DNA of 64,000 nt from Glandiceps talaboti. Its lineage: Eukaryota; Hemichordata; Enteropneusta; Spengelidae. The notes beneath the pieces are model-generated. The model made no database searches and was not told the origin of the DNA. It saw only the letters and a list, made by a program, of their open reading frames with translations. The stretch lies in NCBI RefSeq assembly GCF_964340395.1, contig NC_135549.1, forward strand, positions 11,911,342 to 11,975,341. Direction: 5' to 3'. The position numbers were made by a program, and so were the translations under genes. Each line of letters begins with the position of its first letter. Within the stretch, counting starts at the first letter, position 1. Of the stretch, positions 1 to 13,532 are shown one piece after another.

Positions 1-1
1 C

Positions 2-903
2 TTTGCTCTGAAAAAGATATTGTATAAATACAAATCTGTCGAAGTGTCAATTTACATGAAGATTTTTGATTGTAAGATATTACCAATATTGATGTATGGG
101 AGTGAAATTTGGGGATTTTACGATGCTGAGAATGTAGAAAGTGTGCATCGTAAATTTTGTAAATACGTACTAGGCCTATCAAAAACCACACCAAACCCAG
201 TCATTTATGGTGAACTTGGCAGAACACCGCTTTTTTGTCAAAGATTCGTCCGTATTATAAAATACTAGCTAAAAATTTTGAAAATGAAAGAAAACCGTTT
301 TGTTTATCAGTGTTATAAATATCAATTCAAAGAGGCCGAGAACAATCATACATGCGGGCGTTATCAGTAAAGAAACTACTTTTCTCGTATGGATTTGGTT
401 TTGCTTGGCTAAATCAAGGTGTTGAAGACGAAGGTGGTTTTATTGAGGCCTTAAAGCAGAGATCTCGCGATATTTATATCCAGTCATGGAGTTCTGGCTT
501 GTTGAATTATTCTAAACTGGATAAATATCGTGATTTCAAGATCAATTTTAAGTGTGAGTTTTATCTTTCAAATATCGAAGACAGTACCATGAGATTTGCT
601 TTGTGTAGATTTAGAGCTTCAGGACACCAACTCAGAATAGAATCCGATCGTAAATTAGGTATACCTAGACAACACAGAATTTGCCTCCTGTGTAAGAGTG
701 GGGAAGTTGAGGATGAATATCATTTTTGCTTAGTTTGCCCACTTTATAAAGATTTGCGTGAAATGTACCTACCCACATACTTTTATACGAACTGTACATA
801 TCAAAAATTTGTTCTCCTTATGCAGTTAGAGAACTCAAATGTTAAACAACTAGCTAAATATATTTCCTATGCAAGTAAACGTAGAGAAAGGCATCTGTTA
901 TAG
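2..903 (+). pseudogene. Broken LINE polyprotein, C-terminal reverse-transcriptase and zinc-knuckle-like region
   Basis: The first part reads open in the frame of base 2 and includes 'ILPILMYGSEIWG', a hallmark of the end of the reverse transcriptase domain in CR1/L2-like LINEs. At 266-268 a TAG interrupts 'RIIKY*LKI'; family members usually have Trp here, so this is probably a TGG-to-TAG nonsense change. The frame stays readable to about 360, then homology continues in the frame of base 1 (352-903), so a frameshift lies near 310-355. The downstream part contains 'GFAWLNQGV' and a Cys/His cluster, 'RICLLCKSGEVEDEYHF' followed by 'CPLYKDLR', the usual extreme C terminus of these proteins. The product cannot be functional. 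No host gene is implied. Confidence 0.85.
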
Positions 904-1016
904 TGATTCATTTTAACCCACCCTCTGTGTCATTGTATGATTTCATTTCATTGAGTGATTTGTACCATAGGCCGGTGGCCAAAGTACGAAATAAATTATT
1001 ATTATTATATTATTAT
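2..1016 (+). mobile_element. 3' end of a CR1/L2-like non-LTR retrotransposon (LINE)
   Basis: The segment carries the C-terminal part of a LINE reverse-transcriptase polyprotein (2-903). A short 3' UTR follows, containing 'GGCCGGTGGCC', and ends in 'AATAAATTATTATTATTA'. A short-repeat TTA tail of this kind is typical of CR1/L2-clade LINEs, which end in microsatellite-like repeats rather than poly(A). The window starts inside the element, so its 5' end is not visible. The coding part is broken, so this is a dead copy. Clade assignment is an inference from the protein tail and 3' end; related clades remain possible. Confidence 0.85.
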
Positions 1017-1050
1017 TATATTATAGTAATGGGATAACTTGTCCCTTGAA

Positions 1051-1470
1051 AACTTGGGATGTTAAAATACAATATTGTGTCATACGGTATGAGACGAAAG
1101 ACAAAGTCCAATGGCCGATGACTGGCAACCACTAAACCAAGACACAAATAAATCGACGAAGTCCAGTTAGGAGCAGGTTAAAAGGTCAAAACAACGTATC
1201 GGAAAGCGTTCATGTAGATGTAGCAAATACTTCTGCCTGTGGAGAGAGTATATCTTGATTCTTGGTAACTTGGGATATAAAAACTCATTGTTACGTCACA
1301 TGGTACCATACAAGACAAAGGCCAAAACGGCCGACGATTGACGGACACTAAACCACGATGCAAATAAATCAACGAAATCCACTTAGGGACAAGTTAAAAA
1401 GTTCAATACAAGGTACAGAAAAGCGTTCGATGTGGATAAAACTAATACTGCAGTATAAAATCTTGGGTAG
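1051..1470. repeat. Diverged tandem dimer, period about 216 bp
   Basis: 'AACTTGGGAT' occurs at 1051 and 1267. Long stretches after each copy align, for example 'CACTAAACCA', 'CAAATAAATC' and 'GAAAAGCGTTC'-type motifs in the same order. A partial third unit may begin near 1459 ('CTTGGGTAGC'). Units differ by many substitutions, so the duplication is old. No open frame runs through both units. It lies just downstream of the LINE tail but looks unrelated to it. Confidence 0.7.
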
Positions 1471-4080
1471 CCAAGGTTAAACAGTGGTTTAAAATTGTTC
1501 GAGATGGACCGATCCAAAAGCCTAAATCCTATAAATGCAGGTTTGGTGAACAATAAGAGTTTTGGTCAAACGACTTGAAGTCCAAAATTGTTTAGGCAAT
1601 TCGCAGTGACCCTTGATAGGGATAGTATGTGGATTTTAAAGTGCTCATTTGTGCTACAATTCCAATAGCGCTAGCGCTATTTCTATAGGTCATATCGTTG
1701 CTTTAATCAAGTATTTTGGAAGCCGGATACTCCCAACTATCAGGTGGTTAAATTATAATGCAATGTGATATTAGGCATCAGATGGATGTATGGAATTATT
1801 GCAAGGCGAAACTAGAAATTGCGCAGTGGTTACATTCAGCACAGCATACACATAACCTTACAGACTGACGTAGCTGTAGACTATTGCCATTAACGGTAAA
1901 ATCATCCAAGCAATAATTTAATCTATCTGCTCAGTTAATTTAAATGTAAGACACGACTCATAAAGATTCCTGTTTATTGTCGATTGTGATATTACATTAA
2001 ACCAGCAATTTTAAGTGTTTTAAGCTTTGTCTAGAAGAGATTGTAGTAGACCCTTTACCTGTGAACACGGCAATCACATTAAAGTTAAAATGTGATTGTA
2101 CATGACTCAGCTGAATGACATCCCCATATTCAGATGCAGTATACATGTAGTTATGCAATGTGAAATTGTTAACGCAGTGTACACCTTTCTTTGTGCGCTG
2201 ACTTGTACATCTTTGATTAATTTTTGTTTGATTTTGAAGATTAATTACAAATCGGCCGAAATTACATTAGATCACAATAATGTTAAACGCTTCATGATGC
2301 CATGGTCAAACAGAGAGACAGACAGACTGACAGACTGTCAATCTGTATGTAGTTGTTTACCTCCAGTAAAAAGATCCATCATATCCAAGTGAATCGAAAA
2401 TCTGAATACCTCAGGGATCCTGATAAGTCTCACATATTATGAAATACCTTCGGCTATCGATCTCTATGTTTTATACCAAGATTATCCTTTATAGTTTTAC
2501 AAATAGCCCTTGAGATTGACTGTACGACTTGGTTTTCTTTTACTACATTGATGCATGGAACTGCCGTTATAGTGTTTATTGACATCCAAACGTATACCAA
2601 CTCATTGTGGTATTTAAGCTGGTGATTGCACAAAGATGCTAAACATAAGATTGCTCACAGACAGCGAAGACAAACTAGCCTTTGTATTACGAAGTGAACA
2701 AATTATTAATCCTAAAGTAGCGGTGGATAACCGATGATTTCGGTAATTCATATGACGAAGTACACTATAGTTGGAAATTGCAGCTACAATGTACCTTCGC
2801 CTTACTGATGATGAGTATTAACTAAATGTCTCAATGTCTGCAAATTGCACCGTTTAATAGAGTAGTCTGCCTCGTAGAAGACCCAGCGTACTTCAGATAA
2901 AATTGAACGAATAAAAGCAATTAAATTGATCTGATTTTCAAAGCTGCAAAGGGTCTGAATTGCCATGCATACCTCAGAGTTATTAAGTGAACATGCGACG
3001 AAACGATTCAATAGGAGGAAGAACTTTATTCATGTGTTCATAGCTTGTTTTATTGATTGCGTATCGATAGAGGCCCATGGGAGCTTTGCATGTAATGATA
3101 CCAGTGCGTGACAAAAATACAAAGTGGCGTTCACCAAGTTTAAGAATATGTGTACATTCAAGTTAAAAATATCCCGTATATTATGTATCGAAAAGACCAA
3201 TGACTATGAGTGTTATATTAACCACGTATGGTCAGGTAACTAGTAACAATTTAATCTCAAGTCTACGGCGATAAAGCTGATTAAAGTCTCGCTTTTAAAT
3301 CTTTGGTTATCTCCCAGTATGAATTATTGAAGGCCAGTTTTCAGCATTATCAAAGGCCAATACAATTGTAGGGGAAACTATATAAAATTTCACATACCAA
3401 AACTTTAATGACTTTTTGATTTCTCGAGTGAGAGACTACTCATGCCTATATTAAGGATTACATTCAGGTAGATGTAATGAAAAAAATACGTATTAAGCCA
3501 TAGATGTGACGTTTGTTCAGTTATGAAAATCATGATGTTGTCACCACTGTATACTATCACCGCTGTACACTGTCACCGCTGTACCAATTTCAATAACAAT
3601 CTCTTCCATCTTATTTACATTTACATATGCACTCATTGTTTGCAAATTTTGCCAATATATATTATAGGCTATATGGTTTGCGTTCCCTTTGATCTAGAAC
3701 AAATGTTAAAACAAGTATTTTCACTTCAATGATTTGGTGGACCCCAGGTGATGGATCGAACATGTTTCCACCAAACGATGTTGAAATTTTCACGATTGCA
3801 TTGAGATATATTTGAGATATATATTTTGCTTCTTTTACATCAATGTGTATCTGGGGATCTGATGATATCCTATCAGACATTTTATTGTATGGATGATATG
3901 TAAATCTGTAACAAAAGACAGACAACATATGTTAGTCTTATTTCTTTTATCTTTTTTTACTAGGATGCAGCCTACCGTATAATTTGAATATTTCCATCAA
4001 TGAAGCAGCTATTTAGTCACAGCAATATCCAATCTTTCAACTTATGTAGAACTTATAAAGCAAAATAGATGGTTATGTAC
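1471..4080. other. No gene recognised; AT-rich spacer
   Basis: Only short frames under 100 codons occur, none with a recognisable domain. The one local structure seen is an 18-bp perfect palindrome, AATAGCGCTAGCGCTATT, at 1664-1681. A short CAGA-like run lies at 2312-2340. Confidence 0.6.
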
Positions 4081-4082
4081 AA

Positions 4083-4125
<43 letters not shown>
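4083..4125. repeat. (ATGT)n microsatellite
   Basis: About ten uninterrupted TATG/ATGT units. Short frames over it encode only periodic peptide and are artefacts. Confidence 0.95.
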
Positions 4126-4128
<3 letters not shown>

Positions 4129-5640
4129 TATATTATTACGTTGCATCATATGATATTGTATTGTATTGCGCTGTGTTCTCTTAATATGATATTTGCTTTT
4201 GTTATCATTATTTACAAACACATATTTAGTTAGGAGTTGATTGATTCCCATAACCATAAAATTATGCACATTCACCAGAACTCATACTCGACCTAAGAGC
4301 CAACTGTTGCAGATCCATTAGTAATCGTTTGAATGCTTAGTAGTAGGAGTGCAACAATTGTAGGTAATACAGTCCCTAAAAATAGTACAATCGCCATACT
4401 TAAATAGTATTCGGTTTCTAAATAATTTGATGTCACATGAAAACAACTACTAAGGCAAAAGAATAAAACGGCTGTGTGTTTCCGATAACCCTACCGACCC
4501 TAATTTAATCCGCCGGCCCTAAACATATCTTAAACATTTAAATCAAAAGAAAGAAATGGTTTGTCTTCTTGACCGTCATGCACGTCTGACTCCGTCTTCT
4601 TTCCCAAGTGATGCCTGTACATAATTATGTCATCATACTATCACAGACGGGGTATTCTGACCAACATTTCGTTTGCTTTTTGAGTCGAAGCAATATTTTT
4701 CAAAGACAAAAATAATTAAAAAGATAACACAAAATAAAATAACACCCGAACTTTTCTAGAGAACATGTCACCTCCTCACAAGTCACATTTTAGCCATATT
4801 ATGTTTATTTTTGAAAGAAAATGAAATTTTCCGATTTTTCAAGCACCACGTATTTTGCCATCAAAGGAGCTTACACACTTCGAAAGTTTAAAAAAAAAAC
4901 ACCGCAACTGTAGTAGCTGTTTACAAGTCGTATGATTAATACTCTTCAGAAGTACGTATATCATCTATCATACCTAGTAACTTTCAGATCATGTTGGGAT
5001 TTAGCCAGCAACTGTATATCATTTAGCGTTATAACACCTTATCATAGTAATTTGTATGGAAGGTGCCGGTAAAACAACACCTGCTTCAATGCATCTTAAT
5101 TTGAATTTCGATTTATTTATAATTGCATGTCACAACATATTTCCTTTGACTTTGGCATATAAATATCGCCATAGAATTTTGCTTTTTATCAAAACTAACT
5201 TACTGACATCACAGCTTTTATATCTTGTTTTTCAATACCGCCACAGCTCGTCACAGGTTTTAAGTTGACAGATGAATGAGAAACGTGTATTCACTATCGA
5301 TATTTTTCTACTTGAGTCCTCATCGAAGACTTTGTCTTCAGCATTTGAAATTATTCATATTCTGCATTTTGTGACAAATATATGGCCGCCATTCAGTTGA
5401 GCTAGCGTGAAGGTCATAGATCAAAATGACGTGTATATGGAACTGCAGTATCAGACAGCTGTGCCAGGTTTGGTTAAAAACAAGTTTACCGCATTTAAAG
5501 AGGATCTTGTTTTTTGAAATAATTTTAAATCAATTTAATTTGGGGGTTTTCATACCAAACACAAACGGTATGATATTTCGCCCATGGGCTATGTTATGAA
5601 GACTGCCTCGATATCAGGAAACATTACTGAAAGGTGACCT
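4126..5640. other. No gene recognised
   Basis: AT-rich sequence with frequent stops in all frames. The small frame at 5056-5268 begins MEGAGKTTP, which resembles a P-loop by chance, but it has no further kinase or GTPase features and ends after 70 codons. Confidence 0.5.
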
Positions 5641-5689
5641 GCAGACATCACACACGCACACGAGCGCGCTAGTACATATATATACACAC

Positions 5690-7440
<1,751 letters not shown>

Positions 7441-7464
7441 GGATGCAACTACAGTGGTTTGTCG

Positions 7465-8335
7465 TCCGTCCGTCCGAAATACGTCATGATGTTTCCCTTC
7501 ATATACAAATTGATTGAAAGATAGCCACGTTTGTAGTTAAATCAATATCTACTGCAGAACTCAAAACATGTGCAACATAGACTCATTCAAGTGTCTATCC
7601 CTATATTGTCAGGTGCATACTTTCTTTAGGGACCCTGAGTTTGAACTTGACCTTGACCTTCAGGGTGACCAATGGTGTTACCAATTTCTTTTAAATGAAG
7701 TTTACATGACTGTAACATGGTGGGAAGAAATATGGATAAGCATTACTGTTGATGCTCAAATCACTTGTACTGAATGGTAAGAAATCAATAGATTACAGCT
7801 TTAACACATCGAGACTCATATCTAATCCCATATAATCACATACAAGCTTTCTTGTAAGGCAGTGAGCTTTAACCTTGAAGTAGACTATAACAGTTAACCC
7901 ATATTTCCACACTTTTCGCAATTATGTGTGTGGAGTGAATAATCATGACTTACTGCTGACCTCAAAACCTGTAATACATAGAAACTTCAGTCACATGTCT
8001 ACCCCATTTTATCAGGTTTAAACCTTTTCTTGGGACCTTGACCTTTGACATTGACCTCCCGTGTTAATTATCAAAATCTAGCCATTTGCTGTATTATCAA
8101 AGACACTACTTGAGTAATTATTTTTATTTATTTGTTTCCATCCACTTCTTTTAAATGATGTCTCCATTCAGCCACATACTAGTAAATCATGTTTCCATTT
8201 AGGCACACATAAGTAAAGTATTTGAGGGGGATCTGTCTTCTAAAAAGGCTTGTTCTTGAAGCCATTCACCTTCAGAGTCTGTGATCAAAATCGCGGCATT
8301 TATTGCATGTCACAGACACTTTGTAGCATTTAAAT
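7465..8335 (+). repeat. GTCC-tract element, copy 1, with TGACCT-rich diverged repeats
   Basis: The segment starts with a short (GTCC)n tract ('GTCCGTCCGTCCG', 7469 on). At least two diverged units follow, marked by 'GTGTCTATCCCTATATTGTC' near 7590 and 'ATGTCTACCCCATTTTATC' near 7993. Each unit is followed by a run of TGACCT-type motifs, for example 'TTGACCTTGACCTTCAGG' near 7649. The same arrangement and similar words recur at 38.4-39.2 kb, and its start recurs at 63.4 kb, all in the same orientation. This is evidence for a dispersed repeat family. No protein is encoded. Exact ends are uncertain. Confidence 0.65.
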
Positions 8336-8732
8336 GTTGCCAACTCGTAGTCATGTTATATACATATCACATACCATCATATCTGCAGTACATGTATGTA
8401 TAAATAATATATCTGCATAGCTATTTATAATTCAAAGCAAGCAATGTCAAATGAAGTTATGTAGTGGGAGTGAGTTTTCATTTTAGTATACATGTTCAGT
8501 CAACCGCATTATGTAACAACCGAAAGGACATGCCAACCCAATAGTAGAAAGTGTATTGTTATCGTAAAATCAGTTACTCAGGGCAGTAATCTAATCTGTC
8601 ACGTGTACATGTACGTCAAGTCTGTCTTTCACATTGCTGTGGTAGCCCTTGTTAGTACCGATTGTGAAAATATGGGCATTATACATTTTATCGTTGATAT
8701 GTTTCGTCGTGGTTAACCTATAGATGTGACGT

Positions 8733-10012
8733 TACGTCATTTTAGCACAACTGAACTGATAAGGTTCAGTAGTGTTATAGGCATGGCAAAGTGTCTGTCT
8801 GTCTGTCTGTCCGTCTGGATGTATGTATGTATGTATGTATGTATGTATGTGTATATGTGTATGTATGCATGCATGCATTCATGCGTGTGTGTGTGTGTGT
8901 GCAGGGGGGGTGTTTGTGTTGATGTGTGTATTTGTGTGTAAACAACTTAAAGTCAAAAACCGCTGGACCGATTGCCATGATGCTTGGTGGGTGTATTACG
9001 TTTGATGTGTCTAGTAGGGAAATTGTTCAAGTCAGAAAACGTGATTTTAGGTCAAAAAACCTAAACTCAAAAAGTAGTGGGCATATTGTTCTGAAATTGA
9101 CAGGAACATTGTTAGGGTGTTTAGGTTAAGAATTGTTAATGACATGATCCCATCAGAGATATGCAGATTAGTTATAAAAATGTGTCTTTTTGGTCAAAAA
9201 TCGTCATTCCAAACTACTAAGCAGATTGGGTTGAAATTTGGTGAGAACATTCTTAGGTGTGATTAGTTTAAGAATGGCTCATGACATGATGATATCATCA
9301 GTGATATGCAAATTATTAAGGCTAAACATGTGTCCTATTGGTCAAAAATCTATCATTCCAAAATTGTTGAGCAGATTGGGTTGACATTTGATGGCAATAT
9401 TCTTTGTAGTGTTTAGATTAAGAAATATTCATAGTATGATGATCCCATCAGTGATATGCAAATTAGATCTAAAAATTGTCTTTTTGGTCAAAAATATAAA
9501 TTCGAAAACCACTGAGCAGATAGGCAGGAATTTAATGGGGATACATCTGGGGAATTGCAGATGAAGCTGTATTCACAACGTGATGACCGAATCAGCGATA
9601 TGCAAATTAGGTCTAAAAGTCTAAAAAAGCTCAATTTGGTCAAAAGGTTATATCTTGAACCTGCATTGTGAATGGGCTTGAAACTTGGTGGGGATGTTTC
9701 TGGAGGCGTTATTGTTGAAAACATTTTGACACAATTGATCCTAGCAACTATGACCATGCCCGTAGCAACAGTGAAATAATGATGCATATTACAAAGATAA
9801 CAAAAGGGGTGTGTAGGTAAGTGAATTAATATTCAGAAAATGTATGCAAATATGCCTAGCAAGAGGACCACGCCCATAGGAACGGCTAAATGATGGGTTG
9901 TATTGTAAAGATGAAAACAGGAAAGGTTAGACAAATTAATAAAGATTCCAAAAATGTATGCAAATACGCTTAGGAACAAAACCACGCCCACAGCAACAAC
10001 CAGCTACAGGTT
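8733..10012 (-). mobile_element. Tandem-repeat plus microsatellite element (pearl/Helitron-like design), family 2
   Basis: Read on the minus strand, the element holds two or three units containing GGGCGTGGT (9.7-10.0 kb). These are followed by about five diverged units of 142-152 bp, with the shared word GGTCAAAA on the plus strand at 9050, 9192, 9340, 9486 and 9638. Next come CA, CATA and CAGA tracts (8792-8905), and finally a short hairpin, CTGAAC-TGATAAG-GTTCAG at 8751-8769. An ordered tandem core, a tetranucleotide tract and a terminal hairpin match the design of non-autonomous 'pearl'/Helitron-like elements known from bivalves. That link is by architecture only. Plus-strand units repeatedly carry ATGCAAAT. 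Ends are approximate and no target duplication was identified. Confidence 0.6.
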
Positions 10013-10465
10013 TACTACAGCGCCATTGGCGGTATCTTTTAATTATCTGACTACATTATACGAAAACGTGAATGGTTAAAAGGGTTTAATGCAGGTCTGG
10101 GATTTAATGCTCTATTCGTTATCCATAATTGAAAGTAATACATAAATTCTTCAGACATACAGTTTCAATATAATGTATCAATCTAACACTTCTCTCTCAG
10201 GTGTTTAGATCATGCCCTCACTGCATTTTGTCAACCAAACAAAATTGCATTAATATAGTTGGCGACATTGCCTGAATAACACCTAGCGTACAGGAAGCTT
10301 CTATCTATTGTGTCATATTTGTTTTAATCAGCAAGTAAACGAGTGACATTCTATTGAAAGTGTTTTATTTCACTTTGTCGTATATTTACAGGTGCCACTT
10401 GAGTCTGAAAACCTTGTTTTGGAGCATACGTACAAAACAATTATTCAGACTCTTACCGATCGGGC

Positions 10466-10695
10466 ATTCAGTCAACCAAGCTGTATAATTGGGGACCTGG
10501 TAGGATAGAGGTTGCACTGTGAATGCTTTAATCCTATGCGCTTACAGAGGCTGCAATGGATTGTATGCTCCCCAGGGAATTGAGGAAGTAAGGGACCGTT
10601 GTGCCGGTATAGATCCGAGCAAGGGGTAATAATTGTAAAGCACTTTGAGCACAGAGTGGGAAAGCGCAATATATAAAAACCAATTTTATTATTAC
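10466..10695 (+). mobile_element. SINE, 5'-truncated, with L2/CR1-type 3' tail
   Basis: The central part ('GACCTGGTAGGATAGAGG' near 10494, 'TTTAATCCTATGCGCTTA' near 10527, 'CTCCCCAGGGAATTGAGG' near 10568) closely matches the minus-strand copy at 34.01-34.25 kb, which also has a tRNA-like head. The 3' end, 'GTAAAGCACTTTGAGCAC' then 'GGGAAAGCGCAATATATAAA' and TTATTATTA, is the tail type shared by SINEs mobilised by L2/CR1-like LINEs. This copy has no tRNA head, so it is 5' truncated. Together the two copies cover the whole element from head to tail. Confidence 0.85.
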
Positions 10696-10699
10696 TCAT

Positions 10700-12450
10700 C
10701 AACTTTTTATATTCCACTGTAGCTTCCATCCGCAGCTGATTCACTGCCATGACTGTCCACTTTTTTTCATTTAGCGCAAAGGTGTGATTCTGTGTAGGCG
10801 CACATGGACGTCACTTTTTGTGATCTCGCTCGAATTAGCCTACTGCCATCATACAAATCCACTTTTAACAGTATCCCGGTATTAATGATAGTGTTTGATT
10901 CATCAGCTGTAAATACCATATCTTCATCAAAACGTTTTGTTATTTCCTTTCAAAGCTGCTGAAATGATTACACGTTATTGAAAAAAATACAGGATGTTTG
11001 CTATTATTTTCATAAATCTTCTTGTTGATTTGGTTTCAAGTGGTCATACGGATGAAGAATATTATTCGTTTTGGACTCTTCATCTATAAAACAGCTGTGG
11101 CATGATTTAAAAACCAATGTGATTGTTAAACAACATAGAATCACTTCATGTTTGTAACTCAATATTTGCGAAAAACTAGAAATTGCATGACCCTTTAATG
11201 GTCACACGTTTTTTCTTCTTCGGTTTTACTCAATTTATGAGATACAACGAAATCTTGGTACATGTTGTTTCACATTGTTTAAGGTATTGATAAAAAAAAT
11301 CCAAAAATACCCTTGTCTCATCTTTATTGACAGCTACTTTTATTGTCTATAAAATATACAATTTGTACTATAGTATATGTAAACTGAATCGTCTACGCTC
11401 ATATTATCTGGAGAGAAGATTATTGTGTTGAGAACTATGCAAATTAATTCGATCTGTCAAGATCAGGATGTATGCCATCAACTCATAGTGATATAGGTCG
11501 TAGTGTAAATCTTATTGTCAGAAGTCAGCAGAGTGTGTACCATCACAAACGTATATTGCCACCATTAATGGTGACAATCCACATACACTCAAAGCTACTC
11601 TTAGGCGTACGTGCAGGTTATATGACTAACCGTAGCAACACGATTCCATACACTTTACCTACACTTCCACCACTATAATCTTCAATCACTCTGCATGGAC
11701 CCCATTGAAATCAAGTCTTAGACTCCGCGGGTTGTCCAAGTAACTCAGCAATTTGCACCAGTTTTTAATTTGTATATCTATCTGTTCTGTCGATTTAATG
11801 ACGTAAGATGTTTTGTAATCAGCATTGTGTCTGTTACAAAATAACCACATGGCAATGCATGTGGATTACTTAAAGTTGAAATGAATACTTGTCATTCAAT
11901 ACTTGATATAGAGAAGCAAATGACCGATTCGGAAGTGTTACATGTTTGTGTGCATGTATTGTTTGCTTTTAGTATGCTCTCGATTATGTGTGCTCGTGGA
12001 ATCCGTACATAGGGCAACTGCAATTATCATGATTTGTCACTAGCATAAGGTAATATATGGATCGAAGGCTGATAACATCAATCAAACACAATTTCTTGTT
12101 CCCTCAAATGTATATGATATCAGATTTAATATTATCTAATAATTTGGAATGTTACCTTGTTTAAAACTGCGACGGTGTTGGCCATAACAAATGTTATTTG
12201 TAGGCCCAGGGACATATTATATAATCTTGTAATTTGATCTGTCCATAAAGCAAAGTGAGCATAAAGACGTTGACATGCATGTGCTATCACAGGGTGCTCA
12301 GGCTCATTTAGTTCTGTTTACAAATATAAACAAAACAAAATAAACATACAAGTAAACAAACAACAGGTAAACAAACAAACAAACAAAATAACCTGACAAA
12401 TGAGTAGATACATACATGAGTAAACGACAACAAACCAACGAACAACCAAA
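10700..12450. other. No gene recognised
   Basis: Short frames only, none recognisable. AT-rich spacer between the SINE and a cluster of inverted-repeat elements. A 17-base C run follows at 12456-12472. Confidence 0.5.
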
Positions 12451-12677
12451 CACTGCCCCCCCCCCCCCCCCCATGGTCACATTTGGAAATAACCCACAAG
12501 GGTTGAGACTGATCAAGTACTAGGAGTACTATTATTATTTTCATATCCTGCCATAAATTGACTTCAGACCAGTCAAAAATCCACCTTGCTAGAACAAATA
12601 TGCTTAGAACTCACATTTTTACCAGGCGAAATTGACAGCTAAATGAACAGAAAGGCTGAAATCCCGTCGATTTCTGA

Positions 12678-12918
12678 GTTGTTTGAGACACACAATCCTG
12701 GTCATAAGAGCTTAGCATTTGCCGTTTTGTGAAACAATTTACTCTAAAACTGGACACATCAAAAGATGTGTCAGTTAGAGGCGACAAAACAAAGTCCAGG
12801 CGAAACCACGCCAACTGTGGTTGATTCAACTCTTGATGTCTTCTATTTTAGAGTACATTGTTGCAGAAAACACCCAAATGCTAAGCTCTTATGACCAGAA
12901 TTTAAGTGTCTGAAACAC
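12678..12918. mobile_element. Foldback/MITE copy with 22-bp perfect core inverted repeats
   Basis: 'TGGTCATAAGAGCTTAGCAT' starts at 12699 and its exact complement ends at 12897. The perfect 22-bp match (12699-12720 with 12876-12897) is embedded in longer imperfect arms that include 'ACAATTTACTCTAAAA' on one side and its complement on the other. Outside the core the arms still pair ('GAGACACACAATCC' with its degraded complement near 12910). A third partial arm lies at 12925-12952. No coding capacity. Related arms recur at 14.5-14.8 kb. Confidence 0.8.
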
Positions 12919-13033
12919 ATTGAATCCTGGTCGTAATAGCATTTGGGAATTTTCTGCGACATAGATTAACAGTACAGGTAGTCTTCACACGACGGGTGTT
13001 TTTGGTGACAAACACCCCGTACCATTCTGACTC

Positions 13034-13339
13034 TCCGGCGCCCCGGCGGTGACAGTCCCTAGATCATGGATGGGTGGGGGTACCCATGCTTGTTCGCGAA
13101 ATTTCTTATGTAACCATTTTCCAGGGATATGTCAATGAAAAAGACCCCCCCCCCCCCCTTTTTTTTTTAAAAAGACAATCTGGGAGAAAATCACTGCAAA
13201 AAAACCTTCTTTCCGAAATTAGGGAGGTTTTACCTTCAAGGACACCTAATCCATAAACTGCACACGGTTCTGGATTTCGGGACCTTCCTCTCCGGGCCTT
13301 CGTCGGGGAAGTTCCTTCCTTCCTTCCTTCCTTCCTTCC

Positions 13340-13395
<56 letters not shown>

Positions 13396-13532
13396 AGAGA
13401 AAAGGGGCATCTTACCCACGATTCCACGGACCTAGATGGCCAACGAAAAACACCCCCTTTTCCGTGAAATGTCTAACAAGAATGTGTGCCCGCTTCATCT
13501 GGGACTGCCACCACCGGGTGGGCGCCAAACTA
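13034..13532. mobile_element. Inverted-repeat DNA element with GGCGCC ends, about 500 bp
   Basis: The left end, 'GGCGCCCCGGCGGTGACAGT' (about 13036), and the complement of the right end, 'GGCGCCCACCCGGTGGTGGC' (ending about 13528), align. The match continues into 'GACAGTCCC'/'GGCAGTCCC' and 'CTTGTTCGCGAAATTTC'/'CTTGTTAGACATTTC'. The interior contains a 14-base C run, a (TTCC)n tract, a (GA)n tract and a 10-base G run, and no protein. It is most likely a non-autonomous DNA transposon. Target duplication was not resolved. Confidence 0.65.
13315..13395. repeat. (TTCC)n-(GA)n-G10 microsatellite
   Basis: Six to seven TTCC units are followed by more than 20 GA units and ten G. It lies inside the GGCGCC-ended element, suggesting that the tract grew after insertion. 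Confidence 0.95.

Noticed and set aside
5056-5268. P-loop-like MEGAGKTT at the start of a 70-codon frame
   Set aside because: Short match expected by chance; no downstream nucleotide-binding motifs, and the frame ends quickly.
8733-10012. CRISPR-like or centromeric satellite reading of the 147-bp array
   Set aside because: Units are diverged with no unique spacers; few units and a flanking tract and hairpin fit a mobile element better in an animal genome.
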